Assembly: GCA_036250225.1 (NCBI GenBank)
Contig: JAPZLL010000020.1
Span: 577,463 to 641,462 of the forward strand
Source: Cercophora sp. LCS_1
Lineage: Eukaryota > Ascomycota > Sordariomycetes > Sordariales > Lasiosphaeriaceae
DNA: 64,000 nt
Reading direction: 5' to 3'
The first letter of the stretch is position 1. Each line of letters opens with the position of its first letter. The notes under the pieces were generated by a model. It was not told where the DNA came from and did not search any database. It saw nothing but the letters and a program-made list of their open reading frames with translations. Both the position numbers and the translations under genes were made by a program. This document shows, in pieces, positions 1 through 11,628 of the stretch.

Positions 1-1700
1 CAGCCAGTGAGACACTTCCATTTGCCCAAAACAGTTGGCCGTCGCGTTCTCAGCATCGATGGTGGGGGCGTCAGGGGGATCGTCAGTTTGAAAATACTCG
101 AAGCTGTTGAGGAGAGAATGGGAGGTGATCTCCCCATCTCGGCGTTCTTCGACCTCATTGGCGGGACAAGTGCAGGCGGGCTAATCGCCTTGGGCCTGTC
201 TCTCAAGGATTGGAACGCGCGAGACGCAACAGAAGTCTTCCTTTCCCTTTTGTCCCGCGCTTTCACACCGAGCGGCACTTGGTTGATCCCGCAAGTGATA
301 AAACAATTCTGGGGCGGTGCCAAGTATAATACCGAAGAACTGGAGAAGGCTATTCGCGAAGCATTCGGCCAGGCGGGCGAGTCAGAATTGCTCACTCTCT
401 CAGTAAGGATCAATATCTTGTGGAATATTGGACACTTTACAACTCGTTCAAGGGCTAACCAAACGTTTGTGGTCGACAGGGCGCAAGGTCACTGGAGCTG
501 CCTACCAAGGTCCTCGTCACAACGACGGAGGATTATGGAGAAAAAGGAAGTTTACTTGCAAATTACGCCAGGGTCTCCCACAAGGGTAAGTCCTCAAATC
601 CGCCCGGAAGCAGATGCAACAACGTTGACTCAGTTGCGGGATCAGATAACCTTGAAGAAAGTGGCAAAGAAACTTTCGAATACACCTTTGAAGCAATCTT
701 TCACGACATTCGGACGATGAAGCTCTGGGAAGCAGCCAGAGCAACGAGCGCCGCCCCACTGTACTTTGCCCCGCTAGACCATAATGGCGTGCAATACTGG
801 GACGGCGGTCTTTACTTCAACAACCCGGCCCATGTGGTTATGTCCGAGGCTAAGCTGATATGGCCTTCCACAGAAGGGAAACGTCCGGATATCCTGCTGT
901 CTGTTGGAAATGGTTTCACAAGTGGCACAAGTCGCCACCAAGCCGCGTCTACAGAGGCCCCCCTTGGTAAGAAAAGCCGCGTAAAAGCCGGTCGTGAGTT
1001 CTTCCTCGACATTTTCGCGCACCTCTTAACTCTCAAGAATCGGCTCGAGAAGAACATGGACTCAGAGGCCATCTGGGTGGACCGTTTCGGCGACCTGGCC
1101 AAACAACACCCTACTCGATACGTCCGGCTCAACCCGAAGGCCAATGGCACACTCCCTCGGCTTGACGACCTAGAAGCCTTGGGAGACAGCGGAGCCCTCC
1201 AGTGTATATCCAAGGAGTACTTGGGAAACGTAGACAACCAAAAGAAAATCGACACTGCGTTTCTTACCCTGGTCGCCACATCATTCTATTTCCATCCCAC
1301 CGAGAGATCCTACAACGCCCACTCGGGTTTTCTCACCGTTCAAGGTCAGTTCAATTCATCTGCGGCAGAATGAATCCAAATTAACCACAAAAAAGGTAAC
1401 ATTATGTGCCGGTTCATAAACTCGTCGAGCACCATGAAGCAGTTTGGTGCGGTGATTGGGAAATTGAAGAATCCCGTCATCGAAATCGTGAGGCCAAACT
1501 ACGAGAGGCTGGAGCTGGATGAGGAGATAATCAGTAAGATGGAGGAGCTAGGACACTTCCAACTGCCTGCTCAGGTGAATCTCCCCGAGTATACCTCCGA
1601 GGTCGACATTCGACTGGTGGTGGATGGTCTTGGACAAGAGTCGATCAGTGGGTTCCCCATGGAGCTGAACTTTAGACACGGAAATCAGGGGGCAGTTTGA
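1..1700 (+). CDS. Patatin-like phospholipase, 5' partial
   Basis: A patatin-fold lipid acyl hydrolase. Proposed exons are 1-402, 480-1344 and 1396-1700, giving 524 in-frame codons including the stop. Visible motifs are the glycine-rich oxyanion loop DGGGVRG, the nucleophile elbow GTSAGG, and the catalytic Asp in WDGGLYFNNP after LWEAARATSAAPLYF. Together these form the Ser-Asp dyad of the family. The intron at 403-479 is needed to enter the frame that carries EDYGEKGSLL. The intron at 1345-1395 joins VQG to a C-terminal exon beginning NIMCRFINSS. A further small in-frame intron at 586-633 (GTAAGT...CAG) is possible. The frame is open at base 1 with no ATG before the motif, so the N terminus lies outside the window. 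Fungal members occur alone or as N-terminal domains of NLR-like proteins. The C-terminal region here carries no NB-ARC or NACHT signature. Confidence 0.9.
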
Positions 1701-1880
1701 GGCCGTTGGGCAGGTGTTTGGGTTTTCTTTCACCATCCAGCATTCTCGGATATTGGGGTCTTGTACTGTTTTCAGTGTCAAGCACAATTCAACCTGACGT
1801 TTTCTTTTGACCCGAATTATCTGGTATAATTACCTAGGGATGCCAAAAAATGATGCTTGGAAGTAGGGAGTGACCGGGAG

Positions 1881-3399
1881 TTAAGCGCTCTTGGGCTTTC
1901 TCCCATAGACATACCGCACCCTCAAGTACGAGTGTATGCTCCGGTCCTTCAGCTCCTTGCGCGTCCTCATGAGAAAAATCTGATACTCATTCGCCCCCCA
2001 GTTGAGCACCTGATTCCACATAAAGGTCGAATACCCTACTCAAGTCTTAGCAGTTTGCGCAAACTCAACTTGACAGTGACGACCAGTCAAAGCAGCTGCG
2101 GCCAGATATCGACTCACCTTCGAGGTCATTCTCCAACGTCAGCCTCACAAACTGTCCCACCTCCGCCAGCTTCGCATCAGCCGGCCACCCACCAACCGGT
2201 AACTGCTCCCATTAAATTAGTTTAGCCTCCCCTCTCACCGCAAAAAGCCTCAGCGCCTACCTTATAATCAACAGTCTTGACATCCACAAACCCCGCACCC
2301 TCCAGCCCCCGTCTCTGCAAATCCTCACCAAGAACCGTAAACGGCCGTCCAATCTTCTCCCCCGTCTCCTTACACATCTTCCCCCACAACGCCAACGCCG
2401 AATCAGGTTGTACGGTACCATCATCGCTGACAAAATCCACCTCTACTTCACCGCTCTGCACCCACCCGCCGGGAACACAGGCGCGGAACGCATTGGCGAA
2501 AAGCTGCGGCCAATCGGCGATGGCACCGAAGAGGTAGCGCATGTGGATGAAATCAAAGGTGTTGGCGTCCCAGGTCCAGGGATGGACTGTTGCGTCGTCG
2601 ATTTCGAAGCGGACGTTAGGCGGTACCCACGTTGGTTGGGTTGGGGAGAGGTCGGTGCCGGTTACCGAGGCGGAGGGGTGGGAGTCGGCAAAGTCGCTGT
2701 GGTTTTGTTAGTGAGTGAGTATGGTGAGGAGGTAAGGGGGAGAAGGGGGACGGACATTGCCCAGATGCCTGTTGTTGTTAGTTATCGGTGTTTTGTTTAA
2801 GGTGTAGAGGGGGGGGGGGAGGGGGGGGAGTTACCTGTTCCTGTGCCGACGTCGAGGACTTTCTATGTGGTGTCAGGCATCCTTCAATGATGGTTGCTGC
2901 TCAATGAGGGAAGGAGGGAGGATACAAACCTGGATGTTCTCTTCGATGGGCGCGAGATAGAGCTTCCCGTCAAGGAGAAGGGTTAAGTAGTGGTGTCTAC
3001 GTACTACGGTGAGAGAAGGTTTCCCAATACCCATATAGCGACTGCCTACGTGATATCAACAGACTGGTTCTGTCGCTCATCGTTGGGCGCGTAGTAGTCC
3101 GAGTTATGGCGGTCGCTGTGATAGGTGCGTCCCTTGATGGTGCGGTACTGGAGAATGCTCGACGAGACCGACGCGGTGGAGCTGAAGCTACAGGCGACGA
3201 TTCATCATCAGCAGTCAAACCGGCTCCTTGAAGCTTTCAGCACTCACGTATCCTCGTCAAGTATGGCCGAATCTGCATCGCCGTCGTCGATGGGATGGAC
3301 GGGCGCCAGGTCGGCCTGCGGGGAATGACTCGGGGATTTGCTAGGCGACTTTGGGGACCTAGCTTTTGGACTTGGTGTCTCAGCCGCCTGTTCCGCCAT
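1881..3399 (-). CDS. LaeA-like SAM-dependent methyltransferase
   Basis: A class I SAM methyltransferase of the fungal LaeA-like family, whose members include regulators of secondary metabolism and development. Exons in coding order are 3399-3248, 3187-3050, 2996-2930, 2862-2835, 2768-2756, 2696-2261, 2202-2118 and 2035-1881. They total 358 codons including the stop, so 357 aa. A proline/serine-rich head of about 50 aa is followed by a family-typical block with YRTIKGRTYHSD and YAPNDERQNQSVDI. SAM motif I reads VLDVGTGTGIWAIDFAD. Downstream come VTGTDLSP, DFIHMRYLFGAI and the C-terminal RYVYGRKP. Exon 5 is only 13 nt and lies inside motif I. The donor after it, GTCCGT, is weak. Every junction preserves both frame and family motifs, so the gene looks intact. 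Substrate and target process cannot be told from sequence. Confidence 0.92.
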
Positions 3400-3840
3400 C
3401 GTGGGTGTTGATGTTAACCGCTAAAGGTATTGCCTCTACACGAAGACGCTTGCAAAAGGCCCAGGGTATTTGGAGATGGAATTAGGATTGAGGGAAATAA
3501 CGCCGCCTCCGCGCGGGGTCACCCTTTGTCGGTGCATTTTGACCGAGGCCGACATGGTATTGACAGGGATAAGTCACCGTGCATGCATGCTCTCGGGTGT
3601 CGCCGCGACCCTGGACATCCGAAAAGGGAGGGAAAACTGCAAGGGGTTGCAGCGTATGCAAGGGGCCAGGTTATGTAACGGAATGGCGCACGCAAAAGGC
3701 GTAATTCGCTCGCTTGGGTTGCTGTCTCAGTCTCCCACCGTCGAGGCACTCGGCGTAACTATTATCTATGGGTCAACCAAGCGTGTTTCGGAATGCCGTT
3801 GTCCATGGGCCAATAGGCTACCTAATGCAATCAAGAGATA
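3400..3840. other. Intergenic, nothing recognised
   Basis: This stretch holds the 5' flank of the methyltransferase and the 3' flank of the next minus-strand gene. Short open frames are present but none shows a recognisable domain, splice structure or codon pattern. Confidence 0.5.
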
Positions 3841-4794
3841 CTAAGAGCGCATCAACTTGTCCAAGACTCCGCCATACTCTGGCCACTCTGGTAGATACAG
3901 TTTCGACCTCTCGGTAGTCAACTCGACAATGCCTGCCTCGTTCTTCCTGATGTGGACCGAAGATGCAAATACCGAGAACTGGCATCGGTCTTCATACGAA
4001 CGACGCGGGAATCGGACCTCCAGATGATTCAACACCGAACCGTTGTCCTGCATCTTGTCGAAGAGCTTCAGAGCCAGTTGCTCGCGAGGTTGCATGTTCG
4101 GAGCACCAAAGCTGGTCGGGCCGTACGCGTTCCACGAGCGCGCCCCGGCGAAAACCGAAGCTCCGTCGGGAAGACAAACGTTGATAAGAACGGACTCGAG
4201 ACCACGAGCCTTGGCTAACTCGCCCACAACCGACTCTGTCACCTGCTGTTGGGAGCCCGTGCCGGACACCAGTTCCTCCGCCTCCGTAATGTCAATATCC
4301 AACTCCAGTTGCTTCAAACTCCTGAGTCGTTCAATTGCCTCACGTGTGGTAGTAGGCGTCCACACAAGGGAGCGGGAAGATTGAGGCGGGGTGTGAATAG
4401 CCAAACTGCGCAGAAAGCTCGCGTGCTGAAAGATAGCCGGCCAGATGGCGGACGCATCGGGCTCGTAATTGATGACGGAGAGCTCCTCGAGGTTCCCGAT
4501 TGACGAGATGAAGCTTCGCACGATGTCCAGGTCTTCGCAGCCAATCCCGCAAAGATCCGGCACCTTGTGGCGGCTCAGTGATGTCTGGAACTTTTGTATC
4601 TTGGCGACGCCTTCGGGGACGCTGAGGCGTAGGTCCTGCATGAGAGCGCCTGGACATGTTCTGCCGAAATCGAGGTTGCCGGAGCTGATATCCATGATGC
4701 GATCACGGCGGGCGAATTGGGTGTAGGACGACTGTTGCGGTACCCGGCGGGAGGCAAGTGTGAGGAGGGTGCGAAAAGTGTATGGTTGGTTCAT
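3841..4794 (-). CDS. LRR-like hypothetical protein
   Basis: An uninterrupted 317-aa reading frame. The start is the ATG at 4794; upstream codons in frame lack another ATG. The sequence contains leucine-spaced stretches (LEELSVINYE, LRSLAIHTP, LKQLELDIDI, LNHLEVRFPR) of the kind seen in the repeat part of fungal F-box/LRR proteins, and ends YLPEWPEYGGVLDKLM. No F-box is visible in the first 60 residues, so this may be a repeat-only protein or a copy that lost its N terminus. No signal peptide or membrane segment is seen. The function is unknown, and LRR-like architecture is inferred from leucine spacing only. Confidence 0.6.
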   Translation of the reverse strand: MNQPYTFRTLLTLASRRVPQQSSYTQFARRDRIMDISSGNLDFGRTCPGALMQDLRLSVPEGVAKIQKFQTSLSRHKVPDLCGIGCEDLDIVRSFISSIGNLEELSVINYEPDASAIWPAIFQHASFLRSLAIHTPPQSSRSLVWTPTTTREAIERLRSLKQLELDIDITEAEELVSGTGSQQQVTESVVGELAKARGLESVLINVCLPDGASVFAGARSWNAYGPTSFGAPNMQPREQLALKLFDKMQDNGSVLNHLEVRFPRRSYEDRCQFSVFASSVHIRKNEAGIVELTTERSKLYLPEWPEYGGVLDKLMRS

Positions 4795-5249
4795 CTTGGA
4801 TAGTGGTTGGTTCTTGTTCAATTTTTTGTTCGGCGCTGCATTTTATGTCGGTGTTTGGCGAATGGTGCTGGTTTGGTTCCCAGCTGCGCCACCCAGGTTG
4901 CCTGGCGGGGAGCCCGAGGCTTTTCCCCCTGAGCGCATCTTCATCGGAGCCCTCGGGAAGGATTTAGGCACCCGCCCCGGTTTTAAAATGGCAGTGAAAC
5001 TTCGCCCTGTTCTCACAGAGTTCATAACACAATTCCGTGGTACTTGTGAAATGAACTCCCCTGGGATGCGCAAGTTTTTTATTTGCACTGGTAAGCGGTT
5101 GAGCAAGCACACATTCCCCCCAGCGGAAGGTGCGAGACAGACAGGCGCACAGCTTTGGTGCCCAACGAGGGCAGGCGCACTTGGCTGCCTGACCAGGAAC
5201 CCCTCCCCACCCCAACATCTGCAAATTCCCAAGCTCAATCCCTGACACC
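4795..5249. other. Intergenic between divergent genes
   Basis: A shared upstream region between the minus-strand LRR-like gene and the plus-strand HET locus. No gene or clear repeat is seen. Confidence 0.5.
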
Positions 5250-7521
5250 ATGTCAACCAGAGCCTCTTCCAGTGGCGCATCGCAAAATCAGCAAACGCGC
5301 GGCATCATGGACACTGAAAATCAATCAACAAGGGCATTTGTCAAAAAGGTCATCGCTCTGGAGGGCAAGAATGGGTTGAAGTAATATGTTTCCTCCATGG
5401 CGGGGTAGTGCTAAGAGACGCCGAGTTTGAAGTGAGGAAAAAAGTGGTGAATGCCATCAAGCCAACCAGGACCGAAAAACCCAAGAAGGTATGTCAAGCC
5501 ATAGTCTACGAACACGACTTGGAGCACTGACGTGTCCTTGTTACTGTAGAAATTCAATTATCGTCCCCTCTCGCGGGCAGATCCGCACTCGTCAAATCCC
5601 CGGTACATCCGCCTGCTTGAATTGCTCCCAGGGGCTCGGGGGCAGCCTATTTCCTGCAAACTCTCCCACGTTACTGTCGAGGAAGCTGTCGACAAGTATG
5701 ATGCCCTGTAGCTTGTTTGGGGCGAAGACAAGGAGCCGGCCGAGATCTTGTCCAACGGCCGCCGCTCGCGTATCGAAGCAGGGCTCAAGCTCGCCCTTGT
5801 CGATCTCAGGGGTCCCTTTTAGTCCCGAACCCTTTGGGTGGATTCTATCTGCATCAACCAGAAGGACGACGCTGAGAAAGAACAGCAAGTTACCACCATG
5901 GGAGACATCTATCGGAATGCCGCCCAGACAGTCGTCTGGGTGGGTGACCGCGACTTCCGTCATGCTGCGGCTACAGCCGTCAAGGCCTTGAACGTCGCGT
6001 CAGCCACAATGCTCCACACCGCCCGCGACTTTAGTGAAATGCTGAACATGCACGCCGTGCTCCACGGCGTACTTGCTCCAGTCGCGAACCACAGGTGGTG
6101 GACAAGAGCGTGGACAACCCAAGAGATCCTCCTCGCAAAACGAGCAACCATCGTTGAGGGTCGGTACAATACCAGCTACCAATCGGCTGTAGACTCCGCA
6201 ACAAGGGAGGGCCTATTGACCGACAATGAAGTTGAATGGGGTTCGATACCGCTTGACACCCTGGAGTTGCCCCTAAAACCGTTCCGAACACTTCGATCTC
6301 TTCAAAACCCACCCGTCTTCAATACAGCCGCATATAAACTCTTGTTCTACCTCCTCCAGACCAGGTTTCGCGCGTCAACGGACCCCCGGGACAAGATCTA
6401 CTCACTGCTAGGCTTGCTCGCAACCAAAGACACCTCGACACTTGGCATTCATCTAAACTACGATTCGCCCGCTGCCCCAGGTGATGACTCTATGGTAGAT
6501 GGTAGTCGATTTGTACACGAGCACCGCCAGACGAATGATTGAGGTTTCTAACAACCTCGATCTTTTCAGTGCCTGTGGACTTCCAGCAGGCGCTGGCTCT
6601 CGGCGTTTGCCCTCGTGGGCGCCAGACTGGGAATTCGGTCGGAACTCATTGGTTTTCCCCCTGATCGAGGACGCCAAGGGCCTCCCGCGGACAACTCATG
6701 CATCTGGCCGGACAGCTGTGGACGTCGCGTGGGAAGATGGTGGAAAGACCCTTGTGATTAAAGGCCACGCTGTTGATGCCCTCACCAAACTCAGTTGTCG
6801 AAGCGACTTCCAGCCCGACCTTGACGAACTTTTCCCTCAACTCTCCCCGGAAGATAATGATAATAGCGAAACCGAAAGCTACTGTTCGACTTGTAGGGAG
6901 TCAAGTCCAGAGCGTGACCAAACAGTCCGCAACAAACGAAAGCCGGGATTCTTGAAGGAGATGCGAACAAAGATGGAGTTTGCTCGAGGAATGCCCAGAG
7001 ATTTCGCCGAGATGGGGCACGGTGCTTGTTTCCAGTGGCAGCGATTCGTCAACGATGTTCAACCAAAAAACGTGGCCAGAATGGACGCCACGACCACATA
7101 TCACATGACACTCTGCGCCGGAACACTGGTCCCGGGAAGCGGTATTGACGAAACAAAGGCCCTTTTCGATGCATGGTTGCGTAAACTTGAAGCGAGGAGG
7201 GCCCCGACTGAAAAATGGAGCATTCAAGACGGGATCCGGTATATGAAGGGTATCATCGAGAGCGATGGGAAATTCTACAAGTACATGACCGACACAACTG
7301 GTCGAAGGCTTGGGTTCACTAAGCAAAGTCGACTTTGCCTTTTACCCGTGTTAGCTGAGCCTGACGATCTTCTGGTCATCGCGAAGGGCGCGAAGGTGCC
7401 ACTCGTGCTCCGATCACTCGGTGGCGGATACATGGAGGTCGTAGGGGAAGCCTATGTCTACGGCATCATGGATGGTGAAGTATTCGAGGAGGGTCGATGC
7501 GTGTCGTACAAGATCCGTTGA
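5250..7521 (+). pseudogene. HET-domain gene, broken
   Basis: HET domains (PF06985) mediate heterokaryon incompatibility and related death responses in fungi. The domain is readable as YRPLSRADPHSSNPRYI, then VWGEDKEPAEILSNG, LWVDSICINQKDDAEKEQQ, MGDIYRNAAQTVVWVG and WWTRAWTTQEILLA, followed by a roughly 400-aa tail ending ZDGEVFEEGRCVSYKIR-like (GEVFEEGRCVSYKIR). An intron at 5489-5549 feeds KFNYRPLS. Upstream coding from ATG 5250 needs a doubtful 35-nt intron at 5381-5415. Three lesions break the gene. In-frame TAG codons lie at 5709-5711 and 5820-5822. A 7-bp tandem duplication (ATGGTAG twice, 6492-6505) shifts the frame; removing one copy joins DDSM to VVDLYTSTARRMIE. Splicing around the second TAG is possible on paper (GTATCG...TTTTAG, 53 nt) but would delete conserved HET residues and change frame. 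It is probably non-functional as sequenced. Confidence 0.85.
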
Positions 7522-7907
7522 TCGGTGGATCGAAAGGAATGATGCCTGGCGCATCAACATGCAGAAGTTGTGTCGTTACCGGCAACATCGCAGGGTTCGT
7601 CGAAATTAATACCCAGATGTAGATGCCGCACCAATGTTGAGGCTCGACCGCAGAGATAAGGGCCGGCACTGACGCCGGTGCTGCGCCGCATGTGGGTTGC
7701 ATCAAGAAGCCCGGCATGTTAGCGAGCGAATGAGAAGCGTGGTGTACTGGGTGATAAAGCCGGACACCGAGCAGCTGAACTCTTGGATATTGATTTCAAC
7801 GGTCTGCAGGTCGCTCAGCTTGCCGGCTTGTGTGAGAGGGCCAGATCTCCCCCCGCTCCCTGCCGTGTTCACGGGCGGACAATTGCAAGTCCCGTCATGT
7901 GCTAAAT
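7522..7907. other. Intergenic, nothing recognised
   Basis: The 3' flank of the HET locus and the 5' flank of the membrane protein. I see no gene and no repeat here. Confidence 0.5.
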
Positions 7908-9794
7908 ATGGGCCCTACCCTTGACCTGGCTTCATCCACACAAGCCATGGACAGAACACCGGACAAAACCCTCGCCAATTCATGGGTCTCCGAGGTAACC
8001 TCGATGATGACCAGGGATGATTTATCGACTTGCATCCTACCGATCGAGTCGACCAATACCAGCACCCAGCCAAACACGAGGGGCTCAAGATGGTATCGGG
8101 TTCTCCTATGGGTTGTTTTTGCCATTTGGGTTTCGTTTCTTTGTTGGCTTCTTGTCTTTCTAACCAGAGTCTCCCTCTCCGGTCCTTTTCTCGGAACGGC
8201 ATGTCGGCCAGATGGCTCCTTTAGCCCCTTTGGCGACGACTTCAGATGGTGGTCCAAGGGTGGCTTTTTCCAGATAACGATTGGATTCGGACCCTTGACG
8301 TTTGTTCAGGTCAAGGCGATTGATGTCGTCTGGGATTTGGTGAGACGCTAGGCTCTCTTGCTCTCTTCGCCACCATCACTGACCTCTCGCTGACCTCTCT
8401 TGGCCAGGTTGTCGGCCGTCTGGGCCAAGCGATCTTGGTCTGCATCTCCTGGAGAGCATTCGCCGACTACGTTGCGACTCTGATAGCCACTCATCCAATC
8501 ACTTACTCGTCGTTTTGGGTTATCTTTCTGCACCAAGAAGCGTCGCTTGCGTCACTGTTTTCTGTCACTCGCGACACACTCCCTGGCGGGCCGGGGTTCC
8601 TTCACTCCAAGATGGCAACGGCGTTTGTGATATCGACCATGTTATACATTATTTCGTTTCCGACACTCGTCAGCTCAATGTCGGGATATACACCTGCCAA
8701 CGAGGCCTTTGTGAAGGCCAGAGACTCGTCGCTCATACCGTTTTCAGAGTTCCACAAAACTGCGTTTGTCATTCACAACGGTGACGGGATTGGCCTGGGA
8801 AAAGACTATGTTGTACCCTACGTTAGACAGGCAAACTCACCGCGAGATCCGACTGTGTACCAAGGGGTCCCGTCTGATACGGATCTTGCTTGCCCGTATA
8901 AGCTTGGGGATGAACAGGCAAGGGCTTGTAGCATGATTGATGAAGCCTCAGCTTGTAAGTCCTGCCTACAAACTCCTCACATCGCTTTCCATCTTTATTT
9001 CCTGACTGACTGATAGCCTGCCAGACATCAACACCTACGGTCTAGCCAACTCATCCATCCCCTCAAAATGGCAAAACCTCACCCTCAACATCACCCTAAA
9101 CATCACGCCCTTCTACTTCCAGGTCCTTGCTGACCGAAATGATCTCTACGGGTCCGCCTGGTTGCAGAAAGACCCCAGCAGAAGAGCCTACAGCGCCAAA
9201 GACCAGGTCTACCTCCTCGACTACATCAAAGCAAACGGCACCTGCCAACCCGTCACGATCGACCAACCCTGCGACGCCGACGTATCCGACGCAGACTCAT
9301 GCAGCATCCAGATGTACCTCTGGGGCTTCTCCTACATCCAGCTCTTCCTCAACGCCATCCTTCTCATCCTTTGGACCGTCGGCGTCTTTATCGTGTGGCA
9401 CAAGGCGCATTTGAAACTACCGCTTTGCGACTATCCCGAGGTTCCGAGGGGTTGGAAAGCGGTCAGGGAGCTCAGTCATGCCATGGACAAGGGGTTCGAT
9501 GACTTTGATATCGATGCTGATGGGGTAACCGATTCTCGACTTAAGAATGAGATTCGGAGACGTATGAAAGGGGGACGTATTGGACTCAGGGGAACGCTGG
9601 AGCGGCCTGATAATGGGTTTCGGGCGTATATGCCCAGGGAGAAGGGAAAGTGGATGAAGCGGGGATTGATCGTGTATGCTGCCGGGTTGGTTGCCGTTTT
9701 CTTTACTGGGATGTACATATTAACTACGAGGGAGACAAACGCTGTTGTGAAGGGGAAAGTTTGGATACCGCCGGACAACAAGCTTATTGGGTAG
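7908..9794 (+). CDS. Multi-pass membrane protein, unknown family
   Basis: Exons 7908-8339, 8408-8954 and 9025-9794 give 583 codons, so 582 aa. Junctions preserve frame: VVWDL is joined to VVGRLGQ, and EASA is joined across a split Tyr codon to INTYGLANSS. Hydrophobic segments are visible near residues 66-90 (VLLWVVFAIWVSFLCWLLVF), near 230 (FVISTMLYIISFPTLV), near 465 (LFLNAILLILWTVGVFIVW) and near 560 (GLIVYAAGLVAVFFTGMYIL). Between them lies a probably extracytoplasmic part with NLTLNIT and other N-glycosylation sequons. The block RWWSKGGFFQITIGFG is reminiscent of an uncharacterised family common in Sordariomycetes, from memory only. The ATG at 7908 is the first in frame; 7947 is an alternative. 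No lesions are seen. Confidence 0.8.
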
Positions 9795-11089
9795 AATGTA
9801 GAGTGCGGAGACAATTGCATTGCAGAGCATTTAGCGAAGGAAGCGAGGGCAACCAGGGGACTGAATGCCCGGCGGGAGCCCAGACGGATTGGTTTCCAGC
9901 CCCGGGCAGTAAACAAGCTCACATTGGGGGGTTGTGATGTTTTCCAAGGCCAACTGCACAAGCAAAAATGAAGGGACCTACATAGATACACGTAAAAGAA
10001 ACGGGCAAAAAAGCAAAAACATACAACACCGGGGATTCGCTGGTCGTCACCGACCCAACTACTAATCCAGCCCTTATAAGAAACAGCTATACGAGCGGGG
10101 GGGTCCAAATTTTGGTGTCAAGGCTTTAAGAAATGGAACCCATTCCTCCTCCACCAACCCAATACAGCGGCTAACTCTTGGCACCGTTTCACCCACCATA
10201 AACGGAACCAACGGTTTTTCTTACTGTTTTCCCCAAAAGTTTTTGTACATTATATTACTAATTACACCCTCTAAAAGGTTCCCCCTTTACTTCCATTTAT
10301 TTTCAAATTGTTTAAGCTTATATATTGCAAAGATTTAATTATTTTAGTAAAGGTAATTAACCCCCAACTAAGAGAGTTAATAGATATAAAGATGGACAAT
10401 ACGACTACTTATACTTTTGGATTTTGTGACGGTTGACCAGCCCTGCCACTGCCAGGCAGCTGTCGAGGACTGCAAGCCTGCATGGTGGGGGAAGCCACTG
10501 CCCCACCACGTCAGAAGGGCCGTGCGCCTCACTGCCCTCTGTGGGACCCACCCTGGATATTTATTCCACTCAGGAAAGCCAAAGGCAAAGCCTTTTCCTT
10601 TCCTTTCTCCTTCGTAGCAATATTACGTTAGCTTATCTGACTCACTGCCGGAGCGCCTGTGACCAGCCAGTAGGACTGTGACAGGTAATAACAATAACGG
10701 TAAAAAATACTAATAAAGCCATATTAATAAAGTTGTACAAGTAGAGACGGCTGTGCAGGCTAGCTCACCCTAGCTCAGGAGCGGGTCAGGATTATATATA
10801 AATATGGAAATTGCTGAGGGCAACTTTGGGGAAAACAACGTGCTGTTGTCATGCGGAGAAGAGAATAAAGGACTCGGTACCAACAAAAAATGATAATAAT
10901 GGGAAGCGGCCAAGATTGATGGAGTCGGGGACAACGGGTGATTAGAATAGGCGTTTTCACAGTTCTCATACATAGGTAGGTAGTGTCTTGAAGCCATATA
11001 TTACGTATTTCATTAAATACTACCGCTGCCACCTTTTCATGTACTCATAATCTCATTCATCCCTCCCCAACAAACTTGTCTCTCGGTAT
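9795..11089. other. AT-rich intergenic island
   Basis: Base composition changes sharply from about 10200 to 10420 and again from about 10685 to 11030, with long A/T tracts and almost no coding potential. The GC-richer middle, 10425-10683, is listed separately as LTR-like. AT-rich islands of this kind in filamentous ascomycetes are often RIP-mutated repeats. That reading is inference; no dinucleotide index was computed. Confidence 0.6.
10425..10683. repeat. Possible solo LTR
   Basis: About 259 bp begins TGTGACGGTTGACCAG and ends GGACTGTGACA. This is a TG...CA unit whose ends are near-inverted (TGTGAC against GTGACA, one mismatch from TGTCAC...GTGACA). It contains a TATTTATT motif and lies in an AT-rich island. 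Flanking 5-mers (GATTT and GGTAA) do not match, so there is no target-site duplication. No second copy was found in the window. Confidence 0.35.
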
Positions 11090-11628
11090 CTACCAAGGAA
11101 CAGTCCCCGCACACAAATAAAGCGTAACATCCTTGGCCGAGGTGCACACCTTGACCTGCGATCCAGGCGGCGGCGTGCCGTTGTTCCAAACGATAGCCGG
11201 GCACGAGCCCTCGGCGCTGGCGACAACGACCTTGGAACCGGGGAAGACGTCGCCGAAAACGGTGCTCAGATCGTACCACACCTTGTCGCCGTCGAGGCTG
11301 TAGGCGTAGTTGAGCTGCGGCGCGCCCGTGTACAGGCCGTTGGGCGACTTGGTCACCTTGAGGGCCTTGCCGCCGGTGACGGGGTCGCGGACGAAACCTT
11401 CGGAGTAGGAGCCGCCCTGTGTTATTGTCAGAATTCATTCTCTGTTTTGAGTGAACGGGGGGGGGAAGGGTAACGTACATTGGCAGCAAGGGTAAAGGGA
11501 CCCGAGATAGACTGGCCGACGGACCAGAGGGTCACGGCTTGACCGCAGTGATTCACGACGCGGGCGCTGCCAACGGCTGCGGCAAGGGGAGCCAGGGCGG
11601 CGAGGGGAAGGAGGATGTTGGCGAGCAT
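11090..11628 (-). CDS. Secreted Bys1-type / thaumatin-like protein
   Basis: Two exons (11628-11479 and 11416-11090, intron 62 nt) encode 158 aa. The N terminus MLANILLPLAALAPLAAAVG is a clear signal peptide. The mature part, VVNHCGQAVTLWSVGQ then GGSYSEGF, ALKVTKSPNGLYTG, YDLSTVFGDVFPGSKV and VTLYLCAG, resembles the Bys1 family (PF04681), small secreted cysteine-containing fungal proteins with a thaumatin-like flavour. Four cysteines are present in the mature chain, which allows two disulphides. Function is not established for the family. The gene looks intact and sits beside the AT-rich island. Confidence 0.8.

Noticed and set aside
1857..2225. Plus-strand frame over the methyltransferase 3' exons
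   Set aside because: The minus-strand exons there carry family motifs and join in frame.
5709..5822. TAG codons read as a reassigned sense codon or programmed readthrough
   Set aside because: Intact genes in the window (membrane protein 7908-9794, Bys1-type 11090-11628) end at TAG, and the HET locus carries an independent frameshift.
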